Counted from the first letter of the stretch, positions 7,054-15,514 are shown. The stretch: DNA of 64,000 nt from Pseudomonas alkylphenolica (GCF_000746525.1 NZ_CP009048.1:3031501-3095500), one strand, 5' to 3'. Notes: generated by a model from the letters alone, not told the origin. Numbers and translations are program-made.

Positions 7054-9476
7054 ATACGCCAAGCAGCCTGATAGTTGGCAACATTCGCGATGGCGAATAC
7101 GAAGGCCTAATTGCCGAGGGCATCACACCGCTGCTCATCGCCGACAGCCGTGCAACCCGCAAAATCGCCGATGCAGCAAAGATTCCGCCAACGGCCCATT
7201 ACGATTTTTCCAAGGGCCTCACTGCAGAACTGATTGATTTGACCCGGCGGCTCCTGGACAAGCACAGCTTTACTAGCGTGCTGAACTTTCGTGAGGGGTA
7301 TGTTGCGATCACGGCCGGGCTGTGCGCTGCACTGCCGGCGCTGGCGCACCTGCATCGAAACGTGGAAAACACTCTCGACAAGGCCCTGCAACGCCAATGC
7401 TTCCAGCAGTCGTCCAATCCGGACCTGCAAGTGATGTCGCTGGCGGTGCGCATCGATGACCTGCTCACGCGCCCTGACGAACTGCCCTACCCGTTCATCC
7501 TCAAACCGACAAACCTCTACAGCAGCCTGTTCGTACGCTGCATCCACGACCCTCAGGAACTGCTGGATTACAAACGACACGAATGGCCGGCGCTGCAACG
7601 CTATGTGAACGGCAAACACCGGGAAACCGATCAGTTACTGCTTGAGGAGTACCTGCAAGGTTCCAACCACTCCATCGATTGTGCCATCAGCCCTGACGGG
7701 ACCATCAGCAGTTTCCCGATGGTCGATGTGATTTCCGGGGTGGATATCGGCCAGAGCGACTTTCAGCACTTCGCCCGCTACACGCCTTCGATACTGGAAT
7801 CCGACGCTGCGTTGAAGGGGCGCTGCCATCGTCTAGCCCACGACGCCGTGAAAGCCCTGGGGCTCAAAGGCACATTTGCCCATGTCGAATTCATTCTCAC
7901 CGCACACGGGCCTCGTATTCTGGAAGTCGGCGCACGGCCTGGAGGCAGCCGAATTCACGTGATACGCCAGGCATGGCGGATGCCGCTGGACGTCTGCTAC
8001 CACCGCGCCCTTTCCGGTGAACCACTGCCCCAGGCCGAGTCCGGCACGCCCCAACGCTCGTTCGGAATCGTCACGCCCTTTGCCCGCGCAGACAGGACCT
8101 ACGACGGTGTGCATCAGGTCGATCGCATCCGCGACCTTCCGGGTTTCCAGCGCTGGTATGCCTATGTCAGACCGGGTGAGCGTATCGGGCCGGTCAGCAA
8201 CGGTTTTCAGAATTACCTGTACATTGAATTCCGCCAACCTGATACCGCCAGCCTGCGCGCGTCCCTGCTGGCTGTTGCCGACGTCGACGTGTACGCCGAA
8301 AGCCCCGGAGATGCGCAGGCCAAACACATTCTGCTGATCGGTGGACGGGATTCGGGGCTGGATTGGGATACAGCGCAGCGCTTTCGCTTCACCCTCGTAC
8401 AACAACCCGATCAGTTGTCGGACTACCAGCGTCAACACGCGTCCCTGGTACTGACCGCCGACATCGCCAATCTAGCCGCTTACAGCGAAACGATCATGCG
8501 GCTTCATCGGCAACGGCCGTTCGATGCCGTGCTGTCATTTTCGGAACAGGGTCTGATACCTGCCTCACAGCTGGGAGAGCGGCTGGGTATTGCGCACAAC
8601 AACCTGCACAGTGTCGAGGTCAGCCGCGACAAACTACTGTTCCGTCAACTGTTGCAAGGCAGTCGCTACGAGTTGCCCTGCGCCGCCATCGACAGTGCCG
8701 ATGATGCCCGCGTCTTTGTAGCCCGCCACGGCCCGGCGATTGTCAAACCCGTCAACGGCTCGGGCAGCCAAGGCGTCTACGCAATCAGCAAGCCAGAGGA
8801 TACCGACGACCTGTCTCTGCAGGGGCACAACCTGATCGAAGCGTTCGCCAGCGGCGATGAATACAGCGTTGAGTCCCTGAGCCTGAACGGCCAGCACCAG
8901 ATTCTCGGCATCACCCGCAAGCACACCAGTGGTGCTCCGGGTTACGTCGAAACCGGACATGATTTCCCCGCCGATCTGGACGACACCCGCCGTTCGCAGA
9001 TCAAGGATGCGGTGCTGTGGTTGCTCGATCGCATGGATAACCGCTGGGGCCCGGCGCACACCGAGATCAAGATCGACGGTCAACGCCTGCACTTCATCGA
9101 AACCCAGACCCGTTTCGGCGGCGACCAGATTTGGGAAATGGTCTGGCGAACCACAGGCGTGCATCTTGCTGCTAGCACCATCGCGGCAATGACCGGCGTC
9201 CCATTACCCGTGCCCGAACGCCAATACGTGCAAATGGCGATCCGCCACATCGAAGCGGATGACGCAACCGACCCGCAACACCTGCACGCGCACTTGCTGC
9301 GACACCCGTTTGCACTGCACGCGTCGCTCAATCACGACAAGTTTGGACAGCCCATCCACAGCTCTTGCGACCGGCACGGTTATGTATTGCTGGCCTGTGG
9401 CGCCGATGACGACCGAAAAGCCTTCAACGCTGCCATCTCCCACCCATTGCTCAACACCCAAGGACAGGCGCAATGA
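7050..9476 (+). CDS. Protein with two tandem ATP-grasp domains (putative amino-acid/peptide ligase)
   Basis: The 808-residue protein looks like two ATP-grasp enzymes joined end to end. In the first half, PFILKPTNLYSS and LLEEYLQGSNHSIDC are nucleotide-binding strands, and ILEVGARPGGSRIHV is the metal-binding E-x(3)-R-x-GG signature of carnosine-synthase/BacD-like ligases. The second half (from about residue 430) repeats the plan: PAIVKPVNGSGSQGVY, LIEAFASGDEYSVES and FIETQTRFGGDQIWEMV. Such enzymes activate a carboxylate as acyl phosphate and couple it to an amine. Two active sites could make two successive bonds or work on two substrates. It overlaps both neighbours by 4 nt. The natural product is unknown. 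Confidence 0.8.
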   Translation: MNTPSSLIVGNIRDGEYEGLIAEGITPLLIADSRATRKIADAAKIPPTAHYDFSKGLTAELIDLTRRLLDKHSFTSVLNFREGYVAITAGLCAALPALAHLHRNVENTLDKALQRQCFQQSSNPDLQVMSLAVRIDDLLTRPDELPYPFILKPTNLYSSLFVRCIHDPQELLDYKRHEWPALQRYVNGKHRETDQLLLEEYLQGSNHSIDCAISPDGTISSFPMVDVISGVDIGQSDFQHFARYTPSILESDAALKGRCHRLAHDAVKALGLKGTFAHVEFILTAHGPRILEVGARPGGSRIHVIRQAWRMPLDVCYHRALSGEPLPQAESGTPQRSFGIVTPFARADRTYDGVHQVDRIRDLPGFQRWYAYVRPGERIGPVSNGFQNYLYIEFRQPDTASLRASLLAVADVDVYAESPGDAQAKHILLIGGRDSGLDWDTAQRFRFTLVQQPDQLSDYQRQHASLVLTADIANLAAYSETIMRLHRQRPFDAVLSFSEQGLIPASQLGERLGIAHNNLHSVEVSRDKLLFRQLLQGSRYELPCAAIDSADDARVFVARHGPAIVKPVNGSGSQGVYAISKPEDTDDLSLQGHNLIEAFASGDEYSVESLSLNGQHQILGITRKHTSGAPGYVETGHDFPADLDDTRRSQIKDAVLWLLDRMDNRWGPAHTEIKIDGQRLHFIETQTRFGGDQIWEMVWRTTGVHLAASTIAAMTGVPLPVPERQYVQMAIRHIEADDATDPQHLHAHLLRHPFALHASLNHDKFGQPIHSSCDRHGYVLLACGADDDRKAFNAAISHPLLNTQGQAQ

Positions 9477-10390
9477 CCACGAAAGAGACCCTGTATCACA
9501 TCGATGGCCCGATCAGTGCGGATTTCCCGCAGATCTCCTTTTCCACGAATGTATACGACAACCCAGCGGACATTCTTGGCTCGATCACCGACCTGGCCAG
9601 GCACTTCAAGGCGGTCGAATTCGAAATCGGTGAAGACGCCGAAACTGTATTCTGGTCCTTGAGCAACGATGAACGACAGACGCTGGCCCGGCAGATCCGT
9701 CAGTTTACCGAGCAAAATGAGATCACCCTGACGGTTCATGCCGGTTGGTGGGGGCGTCAGTACAACCTCTGCGCCAGTGATCTGGATGAGCGTGCACAAG
9801 CAGTGGACTGCTTGAGCGCGGCGGTGGACTTTTCACGTCAAGCCGGCGCGACCAGCGTCACATTTCATCCCGGCTACAAGGACCAGCTGGGCAACGACGT
9901 GCTGATGACGAACCTGATCGAGGCCATCAAGCAGGTCACGGCGCGTTGTGACACAGGGGATATCGCGCTGTGTCTGGAAAACATGGGGGGCCAGCGTCCG
10001 AAGTTTCCGGTGTTCACCGTCGAAGAGCATGTGTACTTCCATCAGCAGACCGGCTGCTACGTGACCATAGATGTAACCCATTTATGTTCCTTGCTGCCTT
10101 ATGGACAGAGCCTGTTTGAGGCCATCGCGACACTGGCGCCGGTCACCCGCCACCTGCACATTGCCGACCTCAACGACACCCACCACCAGCACTTGCCAAT
10201 TGGCGAAGGCAATTTGCCCTTGAGCGATGTATTGAACCGCTTCGCGCTCAACGGCTATCGCGGTGTGGCAGTGGTGGAAGAGTTCATTCCGCGCTTTTCC
10301 ACCGCGTACTATCTGGAAAAGGCCTTGGCCTACAAAGCTGGCATGCAACACCTGCTCGCCAGGGCTCAGCAAAACATCCATGCCGGTTGA
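9473..10390 (+). CDS. Xylose-isomerase-like TIM barrel protein (sugar phosphate isomerase/epimerase family)
   Basis: This 305-residue protein has the AP-endonuclease-2/xylose-isomerase-like barrel pattern. TVHAGWWG and VTFHPGYKDQ carry early metal-ligand histidines. CLENMGGQ gives the conserved Glu. TIDVTHLCSLLPY gives Asp/His, HLHIADLNDTHHQHLPIGEG is the typical H-x-x-D-x-x...G-E/G-G motif, and VVEEF ends the barrel. The family includes isomerases, epimerases, dehydratases and hydroxypyruvate isomerase, so the reaction is uncertain. It is fully embedded in the operon with 4-nt and 11-nt overlaps, so it most likely acts on an intermediate of the same pathway. Confidence 0.8.
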   Translation: MTTKETLYHIDGPISADFPQISFSTNVYDNPADILGSITDLARHFKAVEFEIGEDAETVFWSLSNDERQTLARQIRQFTEQNEITLTVHAGWWGRQYNLCASDLDERAQAVDCLSAAVDFSRQAGATSVTFHPGYKDQLGNDVLMTNLIEAIKQVTARCDTGDIALCLENMGGQRPKFPVFTVEEHVYFHQQTGCYVTIDVTHLCSLLPYGQSLFEAIATLAPVTRHLHIADLNDTHHQHLPIGEGNLPLSDVLNRFALNGYRGVAVVEEFIPRFSTAYYLEKALAYKAGMQHLLARAQQNIHAG

Positions 10391-11078
10391 GCCTGCACGA
10401 CTCGAACGTGCGCCACGCAGCGAGATTGCGTCTGGCATCCGCGATGCGTTGCCGTTCGTGTTCTCGCTGTCGCTGACGTTCACCCTGATCGGCATGCTCG
10501 GGCGGCGCCATGGCCTGGATCTACCGGCGATGGTGGTGTTCAGCGGCACGGTGATGGCTTCGCCGCTGCAGCTCACTTTGCTGGAGACACCTGCGCATCT
10601 GTTGAACGCGTTTGGCGTTCTGGTATCGGCGCTGAGTATCAATCTGCGGTTTCTGATCTTCACCCTGAGCCTGAAGTCCAGCCTCAAAGGTGCAAAAACA
10701 GCGTTCGTTCCGGCACTGGCGGTGATGGCCAATGCGGCCTTCACCCTCATGTCGATACGCAAGGAACTGCAGCCGATCAGCCGCCCCTACGCGAACACTG
10801 TGTGCTTCACGCTGTACGCCGCCGCGCTACTTGGCACCATGGCCGGTTATTGCTTCGCCAGTCTGGCCGACAGTGCGCTGATGGATGACGTCAGCGTAGT
10901 GATCGCGATCTTCATCAGCGCCTCGCTGGGCAAGATGGCCCGCGAGCGCCACAGCTTCCACGCCCAATGGATCGCCGGGCTGACCACTGCCGCGAGTCTG
11001 CTGTGGCTGGGGCAGATCAGTCTGATGCTGGTCCTCGCCGTTACCATGGTGGCGAGTTATGCCTATGACCGAACCTAG
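10380..11078 (+). CDS. azlC: AzlC-family amino-acid exporter subunit
   Basis: AzlC and AzlD together form an exporter for branched-chain amino acids and analogues. The 232-residue protein starts MPVEPARLERAPRSE, then SGIRDALPFVFSLSLTFTLIG, the AzlC entry helix. Further membrane segments include FSGTVMASPLQLTLL, LVSALSINLRFLIFTLSL (the conserved N-x-R helix) and the C-terminal MLVLAVTMVASYAY. The start overlaps the preceding stop by 11 nt, and the C-terminus overlaps azlD by 20 nt. Its place in the operon suggests export of the pathway product or protection from it. Confidence 0.82.
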   Translation: MPVEPARLERAPRSEIASGIRDALPFVFSLSLTFTLIGMLGRRHGLDLPAMVVFSGTVMASPLQLTLLETPAHLLNAFGVLVSALSINLRFLIFTLSLKSSLKGAKTAFVPALAVMANAAFTLMSIRKELQPISRPYANTVCFTLYAAALLGTMAGYCFASLADSALMDDVSVVIAIFISASLGKMARERHSFHAQWIAGLTTAASLLWLGQISLMLVLAVTMVASYAYDRT

Positions 11079-11391
11079 TACGTTCTGGCTGTATGTGCTG
11101 ATCTGCGCGCTGATATCGGCCGTCTGCCGGCTGTTACCGCTGGCGGTGGAAATCGAGCGGCTGCCCAGCGGCGTTCGCGCCTTCATCGACCGCCTCGGCA
11201 AGTACACCTCGGTTGCGATGCTGATCAGTCTGCTGGCGGGATCACTTTATCCGCTGGCCAGTCAGCAGACCCCGTCGACGCTGTGGATCTGGCCTGTGGC
11301 CCTGGCCTGGCTACTGAGCCGCACGCGGCTCAAGCCCTACTACGCCTTTCTCATCGCGCTGGGCGTGTACGTTCTGCTAGCAATGCGTTAG
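11059..11391 (+). CDS. azlD: AzlD-family small membrane partner of AzlC
   Basis: A 110-residue protein of about four hydrophobic segments (FWLYVLICALISAVCRLLPL, VAMLISLLAGSLYPL, TLWIWPVALAWLL, YYAFLIALGVYVLLAM) with the LGKYTSVAML region of AzlD. It overlaps azlC by 20 nt, as usual for this pair, and ends the operon. A second in-frame ATG at 11065 is an equally possible start. Confidence 0.8.
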   Translation: MPMTEPSTFWLYVLICALISAVCRLLPLAVEIERLPSGVRAFIDRLGKYTSVAMLISLLAGSLYPLASQQTPSTLWIWPVALAWLLSRTRLKPYYAFLIALGVYVLLAMR

Positions 11392-11439
11392 TCGTCGATT
11401 GACTCAAGTCCCGCGCCCATGCTCTCCTACACAGATTGT

Positions 11440-11635
11440 TACGGGTGCCCTTCACAGGGTGAAACGGGAAGCCGGTGAACCATGTGCTTTACTCTAAAGC
11501 CATGTCAGTCCGGTGCTGCCCCCGCAACGGTAAGCGAGTGAAGCGTCAGATCCACTGTGCCAGTGCGGCATGGGAAGGTGATGCTTGCAGGTCGGTTAAT
11601 GCCAACCCCTCGCGAGCCCGGAGACCGGCCCGCAA
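11440..11635 (+). promoter_or_regulatory. Cobalamin riboswitch upstream of cbtB
   Basis: The leader shows the cobalamin aptamer in order: the GAAACGGGAAGCCGGTG P3 region, GTCCGGTGCTGCCCCCGCAACGGTAAGC, a CCACTG element, ATGGGAAGG, and a 3' GAGCCCGGAGACCGGCCCGC B12-box-like arm. It precedes cbtB by about 130 nt and should repress cobalt-uptake and cobalamin genes when B12 is available. Edges are approximate. Confidence 0.93.
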
Positions 11636-11695
11636 CTTACAGTGCGCGAATGCGCTGCTGAACCTGACAAACCCGCGGTGGGCGGGCGCTGTTGC

Positions 11696-11728
11696 AACCC
11701 CTGGGCGAGTTCCGTGCAGGGGTTTCTT
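11696..11728 (+). terminator. Terminator-like hairpin in the cbtB riboswitch expression platform
   Basis: AACCCCTG (11696-11703) pairs with CAGGGGTT (11717-11724) and is followed by a short T-rich run (tctt). Placed between the aptamer and the cbtB ribosome site, it is a plausible ligand-controlled terminator. The T run is short. Confidence 0.55.
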
Positions 11729-11768
11729 GCGCTTGCCTGTTGCCGAACAACACCAAGAGGAAAGCGCC

Positions 11769-11954
11769 ATGCCTATCAGTACCGCCAGTCACTCCGCCGT
11801 TACCCCGTCAAGCCTCAGTCAGCGCCTGCTGGTTGCCGTCGGTGCCTCGCTGCTGGGCCTGTGCCTGGTCTACTTTGCCGGTTTCTCGCACATCGAAGCG
11901 GTGCACAATGCCGCCCACGATACCCGCCACAGCGCCGCCTTCCCTTGCCACTGA
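11769..11954 (+). CDS. cbtB: CbtB, small subunit of the cobalt transporter CbtAB
   Basis: A 61-residue protein with one membrane helix (RLLVAVGASLLGLCLVYFAGF) and a C-terminal His-rich tail (HIEAVHNAAHDTRHSAAFPCH) that likely binds Co2+. This matches the CbtB family. GAGGAAAG precedes the ATG. It is controlled by the adjacent cobalamin riboswitch and followed 10 nt later by cbtA. Confidence 0.92.
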   Translation: MPISTASHSAVTPSSLSQRLLVAVGASLLGLCLVYFAGFSHIEAVHNAAHDTRHSAAFPCH

Positions 11955-11964
11955 GTGCCCTGCG

Positions 11965-12657
11965 ATGATCAAGCGTATTGCCAGTACCGCAGGGTTTGCC
12001 GGCCTGCTGGCCGCCCTGCTGTTGACCCTGCTGCAAAGCTTCTGGGTCGCGCCGCTGATTCTCCAGGCGGAAACCTATGAAAGCGCAGCGCCTGCGGTTG
12101 AAGCGCATGAACATGCCCCTGGCGTGGCTGCCGATCACCACCACGACAGCGAAGCCTGGGCACCGGAAGACGGCTGGCAACGGGTACTGTCGACCACGGG
12201 TGGTAACCTGGTGGTCGCCGTCGGCTTTGCCCTGATCCTCGCTGCGCTGTATACCCTGCGCGCGCCAAACAGCGTGGTCAGTGGCGCACTGTGGGGCCTG
12301 GGTGGCTTTGCCGTGTTCTGCCTGGCGCCTACTCTGGGCCTGCCACCAGAACTGCCAGGTACTGCTGCAGCCGATCTGGCCCAGCGCCAGGCCTGGTGGG
12401 TAGGTACCGCAGCAGCCACCGCCGTCGGGCTTGGCTTGATCGTGTTCGCCCACAACTGGCTGCTTAAAGCGCTGGGCGTGGTACTGCTGGTGGTGCCTCA
12501 TGTGATTGGCGCACCGCAACCTGAAGTGCACGAAATGCTTGCCCCAGAGGCGCTGGAAGCCGAATTCAAGGTCGCCTCCCTGCTGACCAACGCCGCGTTC
12601 TGGCTGGCCCTGGGCCTGATCAGTGCCTGGTTGTTCCGTCGCCCGAACCAGGCCTGA
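11965..12657 (+). CDS. cbtA: CbtA, cobalt transporter subunit
   Basis: The 230-residue protein has five or more membrane segments. It begins MIKRIASTAGFAGLLAALLLTLLQSFW. A periplasmic His-rich loop (EAHEHAPGVAADHHHDSEAW) precedes the second helix, and PHVIGAPQPEVHE is a conserved loop of the CbtA family. With CbtB it is predicted to bring cobalt in for cobalamin synthesis. cobE starts 1 nt after its stop, so the riboswitch transcript probably continues into cobE and cobM. Confidence 0.92.
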   Translation: MIKRIASTAGFAGLLAALLLTLLQSFWVAPLILQAETYESAAPAVEAHEHAPGVAADHHHDSEAWAPEDGWQRVLSTTGGNLVVAVGFALILAALYTLRAPNSVVSGALWGLGGFAVFCLAPTLGLPPELPGTAAADLAQRQAWWVGTAAATAVGLGLIVFAHNWLLKALGVVLLVVPHVIGAPQPEVHEMLAPEALEAEFKVASLLTNAAFWLALGLISAWLFRRPNQA

Positions 12658-12658
12658 C

Positions 12659-13060
12659 ATGCACCTGTTCGTCGGCCTGGGTTGCCGACGGGGTTGCCCC
12701 GCCGACACCCTGGGCCACCTGCTGGAGCAGACCCTCAAGGCCCACGACTTGCCGCTGAGCGCAGTCGCGGGCCTTGCCAGTATCGACCTCAAGCACGACG
12801 AACCCGGGCTGCAACAACTGGCCCGGCGCCTCAAGGTGCCTCTGCTATTCTTCAGCGCCACACAACTGGCCGCCTACGAGCCGCGCCTGAGCCATCGCTC
12901 GGCCGTCGCCTACCAGCACAGCGGTTGCTATGGCGCCTCCGAAAGCGCGGCACTGGCGCTGGCCGAGCACCTCGCAGGCCCGGCACAATTGCGCGTTACC
13001 CGTACCCTATTGGCCGACGCCAGCCTGGCATTGGCTACAACCACAGGCTTTGGCGGATAA
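12659..13060 (+). CDS. cobE: CobE/CbiG C-terminal-domain protein of cobalamin biosynthesis
   Basis: This 133-residue protein begins MHLFVGLGCRRGCPADTL, the CobE signature, followed by AVAGLASIDLKHDEPGL and VPLLFFSATQLAAY, the conserved core of the CbiG C-terminal domain. CobE is needed in the aerobic cobalamin pathway, but its exact reaction is unsettled. It begins within 2 nt of the cbtA stop. cobM follows after 27 nt. Confidence 0.88.
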   Translation: MHLFVGLGCRRGCPADTLGHLLEQTLKAHDLPLSAVAGLASIDLKHDEPGLQQLARRLKVPLLFFSATQLAAYEPRLSHRSAVAYQHSGCYGASESAALALAEHLAGPAQLRVTRTLLADASLALATTTGFGG

Positions 13061-13087
13061 TCCGCGCTTTCTCTTCAAGGACTCCGC

Positions 13088-13834
13088 ATGACCGTCTATT
13101 TCATCGGTGCCGGCCCCGGCGATCCCGAGCTGATCACCGTCAAGGGCCAGCGTCTGATCCATCGCTGCCCGGTAATCATCTATGCCGGCTCCCTGGTACC
13201 GGCGGCGGTGCTCGAAGGGCATCGCGCCGAGACAGTCATCAACAGTGCCGAGCTGCATCTGGCCGAGATCATCGAGGCGATCAAGCAGGCGCACGAGCGG
13301 GGCCAGGATGTGGCCCGGGTACACAGCGGCGACCCCAGCCTATACGGCGCCATCGGTGAACAGATCCGCTACCTGCGCGAACTGGGTATTCCCTACGAGA
13401 TCATCCCGGGGGTTACCGCCGTGGCCGCCAGCGCCGCCCTGCTCGGCTGCGAACTGACGCTGCCGGACATCGCCCAGACCGTGATTCTCACCCGCTACGG
13501 CGACAAATCGCCAATGCCCGCAGGTGAGCAACTGGCCGACCTCGCCCGCCATCGCAGCACCCTGGCGATTCACCTGGGGGTCAAGCACCTGGAGAAGATC
13601 GTCGAAGAACTGCGCCCGCATTACGGCGGTGACTGCCCGATTGCGGTGGTCCATCGCGCTACCTGGCCGGACCAGGACTGGGTGCTGGATACCCTTGATG
13701 GTATTGTCCAGCAGGTGCAGGCCAAGGGTTTTCGCCGTACCGCACTGATCCTGGTCGGCCGGGTACTGGCCAGTGACAGCTTTTCCGAGTCGGCGCTGTA
13801 CCGCGCCAGCCATGCCCATCTCTATCGCCCCTGA
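13088..13834 (+). CDS. cobM: Precorrin-4 C11-methyltransferase CobM
   Basis: CobM transfers a methyl group from SAM to C11 of precorrin-4. The 248-residue protein has the corrin-methyltransferase pattern: VYFIGAGPGDPELITVKG at the N-terminus, VIIYAGSLVP, VARVHSGDPSLYGAIGEQ (SAM-binding GDPxxxG), IIPGVTAVAASAALLG and the CobM-type LPDIAQTVILTRYGDKSPMP. CAAGGACTC lies just upstream of the ATG. It is the last cobalamin gene of this unit. Confidence 0.95.
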   Translation: MTVYFIGAGPGDPELITVKGQRLIHRCPVIIYAGSLVPAAVLEGHRAETVINSAELHLAEIIEAIKQAHERGQDVARVHSGDPSLYGAIGEQIRYLRELGIPYEIIPGVTAVAASAALLGCELTLPDIAQTVILTRYGDKSPMPAGEQLADLARHRSTLAIHLGVKHLEKIVEELRPHYGGDCPIAVVHRATWPDQDWVLDTLDGIVQQVQAKGFRRTALILVGRVLASDSFSESALYRASHAHLYRP

Positions 13835-13848
13835 CAGAGGACCTGACC

Positions 13849-14094
13849 ATGCTCGAATTGCGCCCCAACTGTGAATGCTGCGGTGGTGACCTGCCCGGCG
13901 ACAGCCAGGATGCACTGATCTGCTCGTTCGAATGCACGTTTTGCAAGGACTGCAATGAGCGTCAGCTCAAGGGCCAGTGCCCCAACTGTGGTGGTGAACT
14001 GGTGAGGCGACCGTCACGGGCGGCAGAGAAGCTGGTGAAGTATCCGGCGTCGAGTAAACGGATCGTCAAGGAACAAGGCTGCCCGACCCACTGA
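13849..14094 (+). CDS. DUF1272 domain small zinc-ribbon-like protein
   Basis: An 81-residue protein with eight cysteines arranged in zinc-knuckle pairs: CECCGG, CSFECTFCKDC and CPNCGG. It begins MLELRPNCECC, characteristic of the DUF1272 family, which has no assigned function. GAGGACC precedes the ATG. It lies 14 nt after cobM and may be cotranscribed with it, although such genes occur in many contexts. Confidence 0.85.
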   Translation: MLELRPNCECCGGDLPGDSQDALICSFECTFCKDCNERQLKGQCPNCGGELVRRPSRAAEKLVKYPASSKRIVKEQGCPTH

Positions 14095-14118
14095 CAATTG
14101 GGTGGGGCAGATACCCCT

Positions 14119-14207
14119 GGTGGGAGCGGGCTTGCCCCGCGATGCGATGTGGCTGACGGGCCTCAATCGCGGGGCAAGCCCGCTCCCACAGCAAGCCCGC
14201 TCCCACC
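14119..14207. repeat. REP inverted pair (BIME) plus a partial third unit
   Basis: TGGGAGCGGGCTTGCC... and its inverted copy face each other around a short spacer, and a 17-bp partial copy follows. It lies between the convergent ends of the DUF1272 gene and csgG. Confidence 0.92.
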
Positions 14208-14224
14208 CGTGTTGCCTGCTCCGC

Positions 14225-15067
14225 TCATGGGGTTTGATACTGGCTCAGGTACTTGTCCAGGGTCGCCTTGTCACCGCTATCGTCGCCCGCCACTTGCCAC
14301 AAGCGCCGCTCGATACCTTGGGCCAGCAGATGCCCCACCGCCGATTCGATGGCCGACAGCACACACAGCTGCGCCGGTTCGTTGGTGGTATAGCCGACCT
14401 CGGCTTCGAGCAGTTTCTTGAACTCGATGAACTTGAACACCCCGGCGCTGCGGCCGACCGAGTAGATGGTCTTGCTGGTCATGACGTTGGCCAGCACCTG
14501 ACCGCTGCGCACATCCACGGCCCGCAGGTTGACCGACACCTGATCGACCCGGTACTCGCGGGAGATATCGATACCCAGGTAGCGCGCGCCCTCGCCGCCA
14601 CTGCGCACGTTGGTGTCGTAGGCGATGATGCCGCCTTCAAGCATCAGGTTGGCCGCCTGCAGCGGTGGCAGTTCGCCCTGGATGTTCACCGGCGTGTCCG
14701 GTTTTTTCTGCGACGCACGGATGATCTTGCGCTCGGTCAGCAGGTTCTGCAGCCCTTCGCGCTCCAGCACCACAAACCAGCCGCTGGCCTGCAGGGCGTC
14801 CATCAGCATGCTCGCCGCGCCCTGGGTGACGCTGGTCGAGAACGAGCTGGCCGGGGTTGGCTTGTATTGCCCGGTCTGGTCACGGAAACCATACACCACC
14901 GCCATCAGCCGGCCTTTGGGCCGCGGCATGTTGAGCAGGTCGTAGTAGGTCGAAGCCCGCGGGGTCAGCGTCGGGCTTTCACTGTCCTGCTCGGCCGGCA
15001 TCGGTTTGCGCAGGTTGCAGCCTTGCAGAACAGCGAAGATCAGCAGTGCGGTCAGAATTCGTTTCAT
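14225..15067 (-). CDS. csgG: CsgG-type curli secretion channel lipoprotein
   Basis: CsgG forms the nonameric outer-membrane pore that exports curli subunits in E. coli. The 280-residue protein starts MKRILTALLIFAVLQGCN, with a lipobox LQGC. It continues with LMAVVYGFRDQTGQYKP, FSTSVTQGAASMLMDALQ, WFVVLEREGLQNLLTERKIIR and LLEGGIIAYDTNVRSGGEGARYLGI, all characteristic of CsgG. The ATG at 15067 follows GGGGAG; an in-frame start 8 codons upstream is less likely. It is the final gene of a long minus-strand operon that begins with a receiver protein and T2SS-like genes, 27 nt after csgF. No curlin (csgA/csgB) gene is in the window, so its cargo here is unclear. Confidence 0.9.
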   Translation of the reverse strand: MKRILTALLIFAVLQGCNLRKPMPAEQDSESPTLTPRASTYYDLLNMPRPKGRLMAVVYGFRDQTGQYKPTPASSFSTSVTQGAASMLMDALQASGWFVVLEREGLQNLLTERKIIRASQKKPDTPVNIQGELPPLQAANLMLEGGIIAYDTNVRSGGEGARYLGIDISREYRVDQVSVNLRAVDVRSGQVLANVMTSKTIYSVGRSAGVFKFIEFKKLLEAEVGYTTNEPAQLCVLSAIESAVGHLLAQGIERRLWQVAGDDSGDKATLDKYLSQYQTP

Positions 15068-15094
15068 GGTTGTCACTCCCCTTTGCCCCACCCT

Positions 15095-15514
15095 TCAAGG
15101 GTTCAGGCCGTTCACCAGAACTTCTGAAATTTCGCCTGTTGCACGGTCGGTGATCTGGATGGTCAAGGCCCCAGAGTCATCGAGCACGTTGATGATAAAG
15201 GCGTCTGTCTGCAGGCTGCCGGTGGTGCCGTTATTGATGTTGTTGAGCAATTGCGACAGCAGCCGCGACTCGAGCTGGCTGGTGAAGCGTTCCAGGGATG
15301 ACGTACCGGCAAGCGCCGAGGCACGGTCCTTGATCGCCGGGTCTTCGTGGTCGTTCTGGGCCTGGGCGTTGTTGAGCAACCAGGTGCCGTTCAGCGGGTT
15401 GCCGCCAAATGCGGGGTTGATGGGGGTGTACACAAGTTCGGTGGCACCGGCCTGGCTGCCCAGGGCAGTCAGCAGAACCAGGGAGGCCAGGCGGCGGGTA
15501 TTGTTGTTATTCAT
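15095..15514 (-). CDS. csgF: CsgF-type curli assembly protein
   Basis: CsgF sits at the mouth of the CsgG channel and couples secretion to nucleation. The 139-residue protein has a signal peptide (RLASLVLLTALGSQAGA) followed by ELVYTPINPAFGGNPLNGTWLL, the diagnostic CsgF N-terminus that inserts into the CsgG pore. The C-terminal part contains IINVLDDSGALTIQITDRATGE. It overlaps csgE by 4 nt. Confidence 0.92.
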   Translation of the reverse strand: MNNNNTRRLASLVLLTALGSQAGATELVYTPINPAFGGNPLNGTWLLNNAQAQNDHEDPAIKDRASALAGTSSLERFTSQLESRLLSQLLNNINNGTTGSLQTDAFIINVLDDSGALTIQITDRATGEISEVLVNGLNP

